DNA from: Angiostrongylus vasorum
Taxonomy: Eukaryota; Nematoda; Chromadorea; Rhabditida; Metastrongylidae
Direction of reading: 5' to 3'
Assembly: GCA_018806985.1 (NCBI GenBank)
Contig: JADANN010000251.1
Location: 1,821,501-1,885,500, forward strand
DNA: 64,000 bases
The notes beneath the pieces were generated by a model that searched no databases, was not told the DNA's origin, and saw only the letters and a program-made list of their open reading frames with translations. Position numbers and translations under genes: made by a program. Shown in pieces: positions 23,815 through 34,614 of this stretch (the stretch's first letter is position 1; the number at the start of each line of letters is the position of its first letter).

Positions 23815-23963
23815 TATTTATTTATACGATCCTATAAACTGATCTTCTTTGGCTGATGCGAGATTCGTATAGGTCTTCGTTATCGTTATCGTTGTTGTCG
23901 TTGTCGCTGTTGTTCTTGTTGGTCGATGGCTGACGTTTCGGCGATTTCGCCTTCCTCAGAGCC
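23815..23963 (-). repeat. Terminal repeat of a Penelope-like element (hammerhead-like module A)
   Basis: Minus strand: the hammerhead-like core at 23928-23963, a CAACAA/AACGAT-rich stretch, AAGACCTATACGAATCTCGC and ATCAGTTTATAGGATCG. The same 140-bp order recurs at 31805-31943. It lies directly 3' of the Penelope coding remnant at 23970-24200. Confidence 0.65.
23928..23963 (-). ncRNA. Hammerhead-ribozyme-like motif, best preserved
   Basis: Minus strand: GGCT, CTGAGGA, A, stem II GGCG/CGCC with loop AAAT, GAAA, CGTC, AGCC. Stem I GGCT/AGCC is fully paired. ACGT in GAAACGTC is self-complementary, so stem III could form between two copies, as proposed for the minimal type I hammerheads of Penelope-like elements. 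The first stem II position is A opposite C instead of a G-C pair, which may lower activity. Confidence 0.65.
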
Positions 23964-23969
23964 TGGACG

Positions 23970-24200
23970 TATTTTATATAAGAATACTTTAATTATTCGG
24001 TGGAAAAAAGGCCGGACCCAATCCGAACAATGAACGCACATTTTCTGGAAGCGTTATGCCTCCTAGCACAGCAACTCTGGATGTTCTTGGTGCGCAATCT
24101 ATTTCAGGGTTTTTACTTCGTCTATTCGGTTCATCTTTGGGTTTTTAAAATTTATCCAAAACGTCTCAAGAGTTTCAAGAGAGAACAGAACACACGAGTG
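23970..24200 (-). mobile_element. Penelope-like element remnant: C-terminal end of the GIY-YIG protein
   Basis: Minus-strand frame from about 24195: SLETLETFWINFKNPKMNRI, parallel to KTLEAFWINSKKFKNE at the C-terminus of the element at 50.26 kb. Only the last about 40 residues remain. The hammerhead-like terminal module follows at once, and an inverted module lies on the other side (24213). Confidence 0.7.
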
Positions 24201-24212
24201 GTCCAACGGCAA

Positions 24213-24248
24213 GGCTTTGAGGAAGGCGAAGTCGGCGAAACGTCAGCC
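24213..24248 (+). ncRNA. Hammerhead-ribozyme-like motif, facing away from the previous one
   Basis: GGCT, TTGAGGA (first core C changed to T), A, stem II GGCG/CGGC (weak), GAAA, CGTC, AGCC. Stem I is intact. The module goes on with a CAACAA tract and an end block, GAGCTTTATAGAAAGTC, at 24359-24375. Confidence 0.5.
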
Positions 24249-24385
24249 ATTGAACAAAAGCAACAACAACAACGATCAGAACATCTATACCAACATAGTG
24301 TCCGATAAAATTGAGCAGTTCGTATGAACAAACATACAGATGTATCGATTATTATGCCGAGCTTTATAGAAAGTCAATCTTTTGG

Positions 24386-24452
24386 ATTATTATTATTATT
24401 GTTATTATTATTATCACCACTGTTACTATCACTGCCGTGATTATTGTTACTA
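24386..24452. repeat. ATT/ATC trinucleotide tract
   Basis: About 65 bp of ATT, ATC and GTT repeats between the hammerhead-like module and a SINE-A head. Confidence 0.8.
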
Positions 24453-24465
24453 ACAGTACCCATAC

Positions 24466-24712
24466 GGTTCGTGTGGCGCAGTGGTTGAAGACGCCACTGC
24501 TACACACATGGCACCAGACTTCTTTGGGAGAATAGCAGCATTGGCTCGATATATCGGTAGGCCACCGCGAGTCATTGTAAAGACCAGATATGCATTCAAT
24601 CACAATCACCTCCAAACGATACGAAGATACGAAACGAAACGATATGAAGTCGAATGCATGGCGCATCCCTCTGGGATTGATCAACGTCGAGGGCTTCATC
24701 GTTTTTTTATCC
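24466..24712 (+). repeat. SINE-A copy, internally shortened
   Basis: GTTCGTGTGGCGCAGTGG head, then a jump to GGCACCAGACTTCTTTGGGAG, GCCACCGCGAGTCATTGTAA and a GAGGGCTTCATCG tail. The B-box region is deleted. Confidence 0.75.
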
Positions 24713-26540
24713 TTTATATCTTTAACAGTTAGGTATTGTGAAGCTGTAATACAGATTTGACAAGATATGACTCAAAGTACTTTAGCATGAAAGAGGAACG
24801 AAATAACTCATCCGAAATGGAACCACGAAATCAGTCCGCTGGCGCTGAAGCTGCCTCCTCCGATACGGACACAACTCCAACACTAACGCCTCCAAACAAT
24901 CTTGTCAGAAAAACGGACCGTCCTGATGTCTAATAGTGTGAGGAACGACGTAATATGTCGATCACATTTGGCACTTTCGGCAAAGGTAGCACAGTAACTT
25001 AAGGGCATAGACTTTGTCGTGTTCCAAATAGAGGGTCCGATCCATGTTCAAGCCGCCTTTCCCTTCTCATTAATTGATTCGGGTATTGTGGTGAAAAACA
25101 AAAAAGACACTAGTGCGGCGCAACTCTTTCTTAATACAATAGCGTTTTTGCTTCTTGGATATGTCCCCTTACCACAGACTGTAGCCACATCCTGAGAATT
25201 TTCTTTTCAGAAAGCTTGACATTTCAGAATTTTCTCTTAAGATTTTATTTCAGTTGTACTATTTAATTCGCTGGTTTCTGTTGTTGTTGTTAACCATAAG
25301 AAAGCATGTAAAAGATATTTATTTCAATGTATGACTCACCAACCTTCGACGTTGGTCGTTCATTAATCCTGAAAAAATCCGGGACCATTAGGCCAAAGAA
25401 ATAGGCATCCGATTCTCATGAGCTTAACAGTGAACGTGTTTCCAAAATTATTATCCACTGATATTGCGTCTTACACTATATACATATGTTAACTTTTTTT
25501 TCTTCTGATTACTAGTCTGTTTAGGGATTTTATAGGTTATAGACGGGAGATTCAATTCGAATTTCACCATGTTTTTTTCTTAAGTTTTTTAAAGTTTATT
25601 TGGTTTGTATCGGTATGAGTGATTCGGAACCACATTTTTTTGTTTTTGGTGTAGTGACACTCTTGACATGTCATGACTTTGTTGTGACTATTCTTTTTAT
25701 AAAGACTTTAAATAATGGTACGATACGTATGGTACGTATGATAATGGTGTCTGTATGACAACAATTGGCGGTCGAGTGGCGGTTGTTGTGAACGTGGGGA
25801 CGAAAATATAAAATTCCATCTTCCCGGGATTCCATGACCAAAAGAGTTCATTATAACGGTAACACTCTATGATGGTCTTAGTTGAGTGAATGAATGGATG
25901 CATACGTTGAAGTTTCTTATTCATCATGTGTAATCCATTCCAGGTCATCAGTCCCACTTGTTCCATGAAGCCCGAATCCCTGGAAAAACCATATTAGCCC
26001 TGATAATGACAACCGTAAACGGGAAGAGAATTACCATCTGTATATGTACTTGGCCACGGATCTCCCTCATATGAGGGATCTCGAGCCGGTTAGTCGCGGG
26101 GCTACGTGGCGCGTTCCGAGGTGTCGGATAGGGGGTTGATCGATCGCGGATCAAAAGCGACCTTTGCTTCCCTGGAACGCACGTGGATCCAGGGGTTGGA
26201 CTCCCTTTTTCTGCTGCGCCGATTTGGCACATACTTTCTGCATTTACGGGGCGTATTCATGCACGCGTGTGTGGGTGCGTTCTAGTTTATGCAGATTGTA
26301 TTCTACGAGTCAATTCGGCCAAAAGCCTGCAATCAAGAGACAGGGAAGTATATGGGAGGCGGCTAGGAGTCGCCTCCAACAAATAGGCTCCGTGTCCATT
26401 ATGGGAGGGACTGGAAAGCTACCCGTGAGTATACCCAAGAAACGGGCCTCATTCCCCTGACCCAGAAAGAGCCCCAATTCGGCAGCGATGGGTAGGACGA
26501 GTACGAAGAGGCTGCTAAAATCTCAGGGCCAATAGAAGCA
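24713..26540. other. Unassigned intergenic sequence leading into an RTE 5' region
   Basis: No gene seen to about 26.3 kb. From about 26330 the sequence (GGAGGCGGCTAGGAGTCGCC.. then TGGGAGGGACTGGAAAGC) is probably the 5' untranslated part of the RTE that follows. Confidence 0.4.
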
Positions 26541-29040
26541 GCCTTGATTGCAAACAACTAAGGTGACCATCTGTACCTACAAGGCACGTATACTTGCATC
26601 CGAGTCCTCGATAGAAGACTTGCTCATGCAAGCAAGAAGGATAACGTACGACGTCATCGGTCTGGCCGAGACGAGGCGACGCCACCTAGGAGACCGAAGA
26701 AGAACTGTTCCTCGGAACATGCGACAGTAGAGGAGTTGGCGGCATCGGCGTTCTCGTCAACACGAGTTTGTCCATGAACATCGATCGGTCTAAGTTAACC
26801 ATGACGACCAAGATCATCCATGGTAAGTCGCAATTCCAGAAGCCCCTCCCTCAACGCTGCACGTTGGAATCTCCCAGTGGAGAGTATCATAACGAAACAG
26901 ACCACATCATGTAAACCAAAGGTCTTGTCTAACCGCTCGTATCGCTGTTGTCCCAAAATTTTATACGGGATCAAAGCACCGCCTCCTTCGTGCAAGACTC
27001 AATTTCTCGCGGAAAGGAGAAAAAAGTCGCTAAATTCAAAAACCGAAGCCCCAGAACCACCATAAACTGGGACTTATTCAAGTCATTAGTCGGCTGTTGG
27101 GAAGATGCCGTTGTCGATAATAACATCGACGAGGGATACGATCGGCTCATTAAAAATCTTGACGTTAGCGCTGTGAAAGATGAAAGTTCGAAATTCATCA
27201 AGAGACATCTGTCTCCAGAAACATTCGAGCTGACGCAGGCGTGGAGTCACACGAGCTGCAGGCAACCGCGAACTAACGTCCGAATTTGCAAAACAATGGA
27301 GAAAGGCAATAAAAGAAGATCTCAAAAATAGAAAAGCAGCAGTAGTGCTCGAAGCTGCAGAGGCTGGGAAAAGCATTCGCAGAGCCCACTAAAGCTTCGC
27401 CATTTACAAGACCAAGATGATTATACTCCGACGCCCAGATGGAACAGTTACAACGTCCAGAAAGGCAATGTAGAAAATCATTCACGAATACTACTCGGAT
27501 CTCTTCGATAGCCACGTCCACCTTCCGTCATATGAAATAATGGAGGATGGATATGTTGTACCATCGGTTCTCCTTTCCGAAATCCGACATGTCATTTCGT
27601 CGGTGAGAAATCGAACAGCTCCAGGTCCGGACAGGATAAGACCAGAACACCTGAAGAACCTTCCGCCAATCCTCATAAACACACTGGCTCGGCTCTTCAC
27701 ATATTACCTGTCTGAATGCAAGGTCCCTACTCAATGGAAGATCACCAAGGCCGTGCTAATATTCAAGAAGGGTGACCTACACAATATCGGCAACTGTCGC
27801 CCAATCTGCTTGCTGTCTGTCGTCTACAAACTTTTCACTCGAGTCATCCTAAACAGGATTGACAAAACACTGGAAGAAGGACAGCCATGTGAGCAAGCAG
27901 GGTTTCGAAAAGGATTTAGTACGATGGACCACATCCACACGATAACAAGGCACAATGAAGTATCGCAAGAATACAAAAGACCGCTTTGTCTCACTTTCAC
28001 TGTTTTGAAGAAGGCCTTTGAATCAAATGTGGTGGAAGAAGTTATGGAAGCCTTTGGCAGTCAAGGAGTCCCTACTCAGTACATAAAGATTCTTTGTAAG
28101 CTGTACAAAAATTCCACAGCCAAGATGTCACCATTCTACAACGATACTAACATTTACTCGCCAAAAATTTTTTTTCGCCACCCTCGAGAACTTTATGTGC
28201 ACATTGGAGTGGAACAACATGGGAGTGAAAATCGATGGTCGGCAGTTACACCATTTTCGATTTGCTAATGACATCGTCCTTATAACACCAAACATTAGTC
28301 AAGCGGAACGAATGCCTGCCCACTTTGATAAAGTCTGTGGAATGATTGGTCTTCGACTGAATCTCACAAAAACGATGTTCATGAGGAATGGATTGATTTC
28401 GTATGCCCCATTCACGCTCAGCGGAACGAATAGCTCCAAATGCTCCAGTTATGTCTATCTGGGCCGGGAAATCAACGTAACGACTTAGCTCCAGAGTTGA
28501 GCAGAAGGAAATGAGCGGCTTGAAAAGCTTTCAAGAGCATAGAGGATGTAATGAAGAGAACGAAGAACATCCAACTCCGTGCCCATCTTTTCGACTTAGC
28601 GGTACTTCCATCTTTAACGCATGCGTCACAAACCTGGTCGCTGCGCAAACAGGAAGAAAAAATCACTCAGCGGTATTGAAAGCGCAGTCGAAAGGACGAT
28701 GCTAGGAGTATCCCGTGTCACGCACATAAGGGAAGGGATCCGAAGCTACGACCTGCGTCAACGATCAGAAATCAAAGATGCGTTCTATACGCTAAACAGT
28801 CGAAATAAGGTGGGCCGGCCACATTATGAGTGTGAATGACAACCGATGGACAAAAGCCGTTAGTGACTGTATTCCTCGTGATGTCAAACGCACTGCTGGA
28901 AGACCACCGAGCAACTGGTTCATGGAAATCCTCGAACAAAGATGCTATGCTCAAAGACTCCCTAGTGCGACCAGAACCCACTGGGCTCTCGAGTCACTCG
29001 ACGACCAATGGGACTAAAAGTAATGGGTGATATGTACTTG
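26541..29040 (+). mobile_element. RTE-type non-LTR retrotransposon, nearly complete but inactivated
   Basis: Order: apurinic-type endonuclease start (TICTYKARILASESSIEDLL, DVIGLAETRRRHLGD), a large internal deletion near 26800 that removes the middle of the endonuclease, a linker KFKNRSPRTTINWDLFKSL, then RT from 27540: RNRTAPGPDRIRPEHLKNLP, CRPICLLSVVYKLFTRVILN, EQAGFRKGFSTMDHIHTITR. Motif A reads LTFTVLKKAFES where I expect F-D-L-K-K-A-F-D, so the first catalytic Asp is Val. Motif C reads FANDIVLIT instead of FADD. The C-terminal part ([22 protein letters not shown]) runs to about 29020. Several frameshifts. It cannot move on its own. Confidence 0.88.
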
Positions 29041-30100
29041 GGTGGTTCACAACTATACAACGCACCAACTGTAACACTTTTTTCATTAGTTTGTTTTAGT
29101 TTCAACAGCCATGAAGAAAAGTCGTTCTTGAACATTGAAAAACTGCCACATAAGGTCAGGTCACTTTACGATGGTTACATTCCTGTATAAAAAAACAGCC
29201 CCGGGTGACCCTGTTTCATTTGTGCGATACTCACTTTGCTCGATTCGCATCGTTTTAGGAGCTAGGGTGACCAACAAGAAGAAACAACGCCTGTTGTCAC
29301 TTGACTGGTATCATCGTGACTCTGAATAGGACGAAACAGCCATAAAGTTCGCCACAATAAGGATTTGTGACAAACCCATGTGATTTGTCAATAAACCAAA
29401 ACATTGATTATTTATACTGAAGTTCAATGAAGGTCACAATTGAACGTTATTTTGCTCTGTCAGTATGCCTGGTTGACAACCTGTTATGAACTACATCTTA
29501 ACATTCCAACAGAACAATACTACGGTGTTGCGGCAGACGACTGAGTAGAAATTGCACTCACACTCACTCGTGCATTTCAATTCGTTATTAAGTAGATAGT
29601 TTAATGACGTCTTTCACACATTGTGGAAGTCCCAGAACTTCTAGCATTCATTTTGTTGTCTTGCATCGTCATCCACGGAGACGGAGCTGTTATCTCCTCT
29701 CATTGTCATGCTGCATGCTGCTCAGAAATGATTCTCTATAGATAACATTCACCACAAATACTGAATGTAGCTCCGATGAAGATGAAGGCGTCGAAACGCT
29801 AGCCGAATAGAAGTTATATAACAACCACGTGTGAGCTCAACAATTTAAACACAAATATTGAATGTATTCAAGCACCTGAGCACTTGAAAAACTAATAGTT
29901 GGGAAAGTTCTGTTGTTTCTCTGATATTGACATTTGCGTTCTTCTAAAAACATTAGCTTGTAAGCAGTCACACTTAGCCGCTAAGATCTGCCTTCGAATT
30001 CGCTTCTAGTGATTTGTTTTTCATTTCATCGCGGGTTACCACTTGTTCCTCACTTTTCTAAGTTAAGTGGCATTATATGCAACATTTCCTCACACTAGTT
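29041..30100. other. Unassigned sequence with one weak hammerhead-like repeat
   Basis: At 29768-29804 the + strand reads AGCTCCGATGAAGATGAAGG then CGTCGAAACGCTAGCC, a diverged relative of the hammerhead-like modules. A frame near 29260-29330 (RVTNKKKQRLLSLDWYHRDSE) weakly recalls a mariner transposase, but I do not claim it. Confidence 0.4.
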
Positions 30101-30412
30101 GTGTTTTATATGACCCATCATCAGATTTGCTGCGCGGATCCCAGAATTCTTTGCATCTGACTCGTTTCCCTCGCATTCGTTCTTCTACAATGATCTTGGA
30201 AAAATTTCGTGCATTCGGCTGCTACTTGATGATTTCATCTTCTTTATGATTATCGTAGAATGCTGGTAGAGATGACTCTCCCTAGCAACCTTGGAGGCAG
30301 CCTGGTTAAAGCGCTCGCATGTAGATTGGAGAAGAGCGTTGAGAAGAGCGTGGAGCTGGCGCCTTTGCTTTCTGATCGATGACACCACTATCCACTGCGC
30401 TACCTCTACAAT
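30101..30412 (-). repeat. SINE-B copy
   Basis: TTATATGACCCATCATCAGA, GGATCCCAGAATTC, TCGTAGAATGCTGGTAGAG, ACTCTCCCTAGCAACC, and a head on the minus strand at GATGACACCACTATCCACTG. Confidence 0.55.
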
Positions 30413-30589
30413 GAGACCCGACCGCACAGCCTATCATCGTGCAACACTTCATTTAGAGAAGAAAATCAATGTCCAGTAGTTCCATTCAGAACCCGATGTC
30501 GTAGATCCACCTGGCGACTATAACCTACATTTCTACTGCTGTGTCTTAAAAGTATGGTTTCCAATCAGTATTTACTTTTTCTTTAATAA

Positions 30590-30800
30590 GTTAACACGAA
30601 GTTGATAAAAACATTAATTTGGCTGGTGTTTCTGCGCCTACGCTTTCTTCACAGCAGGTCTGATCCGACTCGATTGTCCATAGCTGTTCTTCTTTCCGAT
30701 GTGGGTCATCGTGATCGTATCGAGTCGAATCCTGTGAAGCACCGCAGGAATAGACTAACGGCAGTGTTCTTTTATACAAGACGGTGATTAATACTGATTG
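30590..30800 (-). repeat. Hammerhead-like module, subfamily B
   Basis: Minus strand: GATTCGACTCGATACGATC, ACGATGACCCACATCGG, AAGAACAGCTATGGACAATC, GAGTCGGATCAGACCTGC, then TGTGAAGAAAGCG and GCAGAAACACCAGCC. The frame DSTRYDHDDPHRKEEQLW is shared by the other B copies but has no clear function. Confidence 0.55.
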
Positions 30801-30979
30801 TCCGTTGACAATCGTTTGTTTTTTACCCCGACAATCTCCCTCCATGCATTCCCATCTATCTCATGCGGCAGTCGATACAATATTTCAAAAACCGAATTTT
30901 CTTTAACCTGGGCATGTCTGAGCAACATGTACTTTCGTGGATTATTGAGCTAAAACAAGCTTGACAAAAATGTTTATTC

Positions 30980-31120
30980 AACTAACGTGTCGACGTTTTC
31001 GTCTTCTTCAGAGCCTGATCCAAGTCTACGTCCACAGTCGTTCGCACATTCGATGAGGTGTCTTCGTCGTCGCATCGGGTTGAACCTTCCTCAGGGGAGC
31101 ACCGCTCGATTGAAAATAAT
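30980..31120 (-). repeat. Hammerhead-like module, subfamily B, short copy
   Basis: Minus strand near 31000-31035: GGATCAGGCTCTGAAGAAG, ACGAAAACGTCGACACG. Core GAAAC is kept; stem I is lost. Confidence 0.45.
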
Positions 31121-31439
31121 TAACATGTATTTTTTCATTAACAAACGAACATTAGCTTGGTGGAAAAAACACTTTGTTCGGCTAATGTATTTGTGCCTTC
31201 GAACAAAGCCAAATAAAGTCCTTTTTAGATTAACCTCGTGTTAGCTCGTCAATGAAAGCATGCATATTGATCACTCATGCCGAGCTTAAAGAAAAGTCGG
31301 CTTTCGAATTATTGTTACGCTCTGTGATATCTAATAATGAAACCAACTGCTGCAAAGAAAAATATGACGGAAACAAAGAAGGAGATTATCTGGAGAAAAA
31401 GAAACGATAATCAACGAACAATATCAGTATCAATAATTG

Positions 31440-31695
31440 TCTTGTATAAAAGAGCACTGCCGTTAGTCCATTCGGGCGGTGCTTCACTGGATTCGACTCC
31501 ATGCGATCACAAAGACCCACATCGGAAGAAAGAACAGTTGTGGACAATCGACTCGAATCAGTCCGGTTCTGAAAAAAGGCCAAATGCACCGAAACATCGA
31601 CCGAATAAGGTTTTTTTTATAACCTCGTGTTAGCTTACCAACGAAAACATGCACATTGGCTAGTCATGTCGAGGTTAAGGAAAAGTCGGTTTTCG
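31440..31695 (+). repeat. Hammerhead-like module, subfamily B, with end block
   Basis: GGCGGTGCTTCACTGGATTC, CACAAAGACCCACATCGG, AACAGTTGTGGACAATCG, the core at 31565-31602, then AACCTCGTGTTAGC and the end block GAGGTTAAGGAAAAGTCGG at about 31672-31690. Confidence 0.6.
31565..31602 (+). ncRNA. Hammerhead-ribozyme-like motif with changed stem I
   Basis: GGTT, CTGAAAA (core G8 lost), a weakly paired stem II, GAAAC, ATC, GACC. Stem I GGTT/GACC still pairs though both strands differ from GGCT/AGCC elsewhere. The cleavage triplet would be ATC. The damaged core makes activity unlikely. Confidence 0.4.
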
Positions 31696-31804
31696 AAATG
31701 CTGTAGTTTCTAGTCCTCGACTCTCACTCACTTTCCCTTTGGAGAATGTTCCCTATATTAATAAATCAAAGACCGAATTTCTATAAACCTCGGCATAGAT
31801 AGTT

Positions 31805-31943
31805 GACATATTTATTTATATGATCTTATAAACCGATCTTCTTTAGCTGATGCGAGGTTGGTATAGGTCTTCGTTGTCGTTGTCGTTGTTGTTGGTGTTG
31901 TTGGTCGATGGCTGACGTTTCGGCGATTTCTCCTTCCTCATAG
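31805..31943 (-). repeat. Hammerhead-like module A, left arm of a foldback
   Basis: Same order as 23815-23963. Core on the minus strand at 31910-31943 (ATGAGGA, then GGAGAAATCGCC, GAAA, CGTC, AGCC): the first core C is A. Confidence 0.6.
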
Positions 31944-31968
31944 TGGGACTGGCCAGTCGTAACATCAC

Positions 31969-32055
31969 GGCTCTGAGGGAAGAGAAATCGCCGAAGCGTC
32001 AACCATCGACCAACAACGCTCAACAACAATGACAACGACAACGAAGACCTGTTCC
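31969..32055 (+). repeat. Hammerhead-like module A, right arm of a foldback
   Basis: GGCT, CTGAGGG, AAGAGAAATCGCC, GAAG, CGTC, AACC, then ATCGACCAACAACGC and CAACGACAACGAAGACCTG. A near-perfect reverse complement of 31868-31943; the spacer is about 25 bp. GAAA is GAAG here. Confidence 0.6.
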
Positions 32056-32075
32056 CTATGTTAGCTACTTTTTGC

Positions 32076-32380
32076 TCATTTTACAGGACCCGTCATCATA
32101 CCTACTTCACAGATCACAGCACTTATGGCGTTTGATTCGTTTCCGTGCATTCACCATCCACAATGGTCTTCGAACGTTTCGCACATTGTTTCGACTGCTG
32201 CAGGAATCAGCATCTTGTTTTCTTTATGGATGTCGAAATTCGAATCGGAATCTTGAAATCTTGGAGATACGCAAGCAAAGGCGTTGCCACGTGGATCGGA
32301 GGAGGGCGTTGGAAAGGGGGGTCAAAACAGCACCTTGCTTCCTGATACTGCCTCACTAACCACTATACTACTACCATCCC
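32076..32380 (-). repeat. SINE-B copy, diverged
   Basis: ACAGGACCCGTCATCATACC, TCACAGCACTTATGGCG, CATCCACAATGGTCTTCG and a head on the minus strand at CACTAACCACTATACTACTA. Confidence 0.5.
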
Positions 32381-32789
32381 CTGTTAACTGCTAATAAGCT
32401 ATGTGTATAGACAATATTCCCTAGGTGATAATGGATGTTGTCCATCATTTCTCATTACAGCTCACATGAACTTTCTGTACAAGCTATTCAATCGCTATCT
32501 GATGAACTTTTATGTTAACGAAGCTTCTTGTATACCGTCTCATCTGTTGCACTTCTCCGTATCTACTGTGTCATGCTTTGAAGCAGCTCTACCAGATTTT
32601 ACAGAGAAACTTTCTAAAATATCCCCTGCGGAAATAGCCCTAGTTTCTTCGATCAAAACTCCGCCCACAGCAGATGGAATATAAGCACCGTCATCAGAAA
32701 TTCTTCAGTTCGCACTAGTAATGGTATTACAGTCTCCCCTTCTTTTTGCTCCCTTAATTCACACAGTAGGATTCGAGTGCTGAACTATC

Positions 32790-33110
32790 CGTTAGTGTGA
32801 GCAGCGTCGACCTCAGTTCTGCGTTGTGCCATCTCCGCTTCAATCTCCGATATCCTAGTTATTCCTTATTCATTGCTACGGTTGTTCTCCACATAACTTT
32901 TCAAGTATACGACAGAATCTACTCTCACTACCGGCTATTCAGTCTGATCTACTCCTGCACCGACAATTGCTCCTCCATCTTCTTTATTGAGTTGTGTTTT
33001 TGTGTGACGCTTGTTTTTCATAATGCTTCAGCAGTCTGTGGCAGAATTTATTCCTTTATTCGCAATGTAACTTCGTTTTTCATCATTTTATCTTTCCGTG
33101 TTCGTCCTAT
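32790..33110 (-). mobile_element. Possible reverse-transcriptase (thumb) relic
   Basis: Minus-strand frame with stops: DGGAIVGAGVDQTE, VVRVDSVVYLKSYVENN, then GITRISEIEAEMAQ. This recalls the LGS-V-NNG and RI-A motifs after the palm in RTE/Jockey-like RTs. Too worn to place in a family. Confidence 0.35.
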
Positions 33111-33160
33111 CAACGTCTTGTCGCTTGTACTGTTTTGGTATTGTCATGTCGTTACTACTG

Positions 33161-33377
33161 TATCAAGCATCGTTGAACGTTATTGAATGGATATTTGGCA
33201 TATACAATGACTTGCGATGGCCTACCGATGTATCGAGTCAGTGCTTCTATACTCGCAAACAACTCTGGTACCAGTTTGCCTACTCGGTATTTAAGAAACG
33301 CACTTTGAGTTCGGTGTGCGAGATCGAACCGAAGACGACGTTACAGAGAAACTGTAACCACTGCGCTGCACGCCCTC
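33161..33377 (-). repeat. SINE-A, tail-truncated copy
   Basis: TTGAATGGATATTTGGC, CTACCGATGTATCGAGTC, CTCTGGTACCAGTTTGCC and a head at CCACTGCGCTGCACGCCC. The tail end (low coordinate) is missing. Confidence 0.65.
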
Positions 33378-33449
33378 AGCTGACTCAGTCTTATGGATGA
33401 CTCATCCTTTAGACTAATAAATCCACAGTTGAACTGTTACAATATAGTC

Positions 33450-33735
33450 CCCTTTTACTTACTGCCTATTGTTTTTTCATGACAGGGGTATGATGTGAAG
33501 TATAACCACAATGATGCTGAGATATTTGCAAAACTCCAGAACGCAAGGTGTCTGCGGTGGGGATCGATCCCACTCTTACCCTTTCTAGGCGTTAATGTGT
33601 TCACCACCACACTATGCGGCTATATCGTTTCGCCTTTCTCTCAGCAATGTTTTAACCTATAGGTGCTATCAGCAATCACCTGTCAACAGGGATTGATCTG
33701 GAGTGCACAAATCGGCATTGAGACCAGTTAAGCTG
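33450..33735 (-). repeat. SINE-C copy
   Basis: CTTACTGCCTATTG, TATGATGTGAAGTATAACC, AATGATGCTGAGATATTTGC, CGGTGGGGATCGATCCC, TTCACCACCACACTATGCGG, ACCAGTTAAGCTGAAG. Confidence 0.75.
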
Positions 33736-33764
33736 AAGCTGTTTTATAATTAGAAATGTATGGA

Positions 33765-34037
33765 GGATAAAATTCTCGGCGTTGATCTATCCCTGAAGGA
33801 TGCGCCATGCATTCGGCTTCATTAAGCACCATTGGTGGTGATTGAAAGTATATCTGGCCAATACAGTGACTCGCTGTGGTCTACCGATGTATCGAGCCAG
33901 TGCTGCTATCCTGCCAGAAAAGTCTGGTACTAAATTGCCGACCGCGGAGGGATGGACAGCTTGGTGGGCCTGGAGCGCGGGAATCGATCCCATGTCTACT
34001 GCAGTGCGCCTCCTACTACTGGGCTACGCGCGCCCCT
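33765..34037 (-). repeat. SINE-A copy
   Basis: GGATAAAATTCTCGGCGTTG, GATGCGCCATGCATTCGG, CAGTGACTCGCTGTGG, GTCTGGTACTAAATTGCC, CGCGGGAATCGATCCC. Confidence 0.8.
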
Positions 34038-34059
34038 AAATCACAACGTAGCCACTTTT

Positions 34060-34205
34060 TTATTTACTGCCTATTCTTTTTTCACGGAAGGGTGTGATGT
34101 GAGATGTAACCGCAGTTAGCGCCCGGAAAGAGTAATAACGAGTTCGATCCCCACCGCAGATATCTGCGGTTCGGAGTTTTGTAGATATCTCACCAGCATG
34201 GCTAC
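34060..34205. repeat. SINE-C rearranged fragment
   Basis: A reverse-oriented tail (TTATTTACTGCCTATTC, TTTTTCACGGAAGGG) joins a forward-oriented head piece (GTAATAACGAGTTCGATCCCC, GTTTTGTAGATATCTCACC). Looks like a recombinant of two copies. Confidence 0.5.
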
Positions 34206-34614
34206 ACTATGTTCTAGTGCATTAACGCATAACACAGTTCTGATTCACGGGCCGTTGTAATGTATTTGCCGCTGAACCGCTACGATATTTTTTCGTGAAA
34301 AGGTGCAATGAAATTCTTCTTGGAAACCAAAATGAGCCAAACTAGCGCGTTCTGAGGTCGTCAGCGCAGACATCCACTGGTGTCCGTGGATTGCAGGGGA
34401 AGTCCACCGCCTTGCTACTCGGATTCTTCGAAAACAACAGTGATTCATGTGACGGCAGCGAAGTGATTCTGCTTGTCAAAAAGGATGATAACTGTTTAAA
34501 ACATGAAAGACATCCCGTCTGAAACATTCTTTTACCTGCTAGTCATAGTGCTACTGATAATGCACAGCTGGAAATCATTGTTGGAGAGGAATCGTGGACG
34601 AGGGACAACTGCGA

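Noticed and set aside
30591..31633. DSTRYDHDDPHRKEEQLW-like frames as a small conserved protein family
   Set aside because: They recur only inside the hammerhead-like module B, with stops and shifts, so they are repeat sequence.
31805..32055. CRISPR-like array near the CAACAA tracts
   Set aside because: No regular repeat-spacer pattern; the signal is one inverted pair with trinucleotide tracts in a eukaryotic genome.
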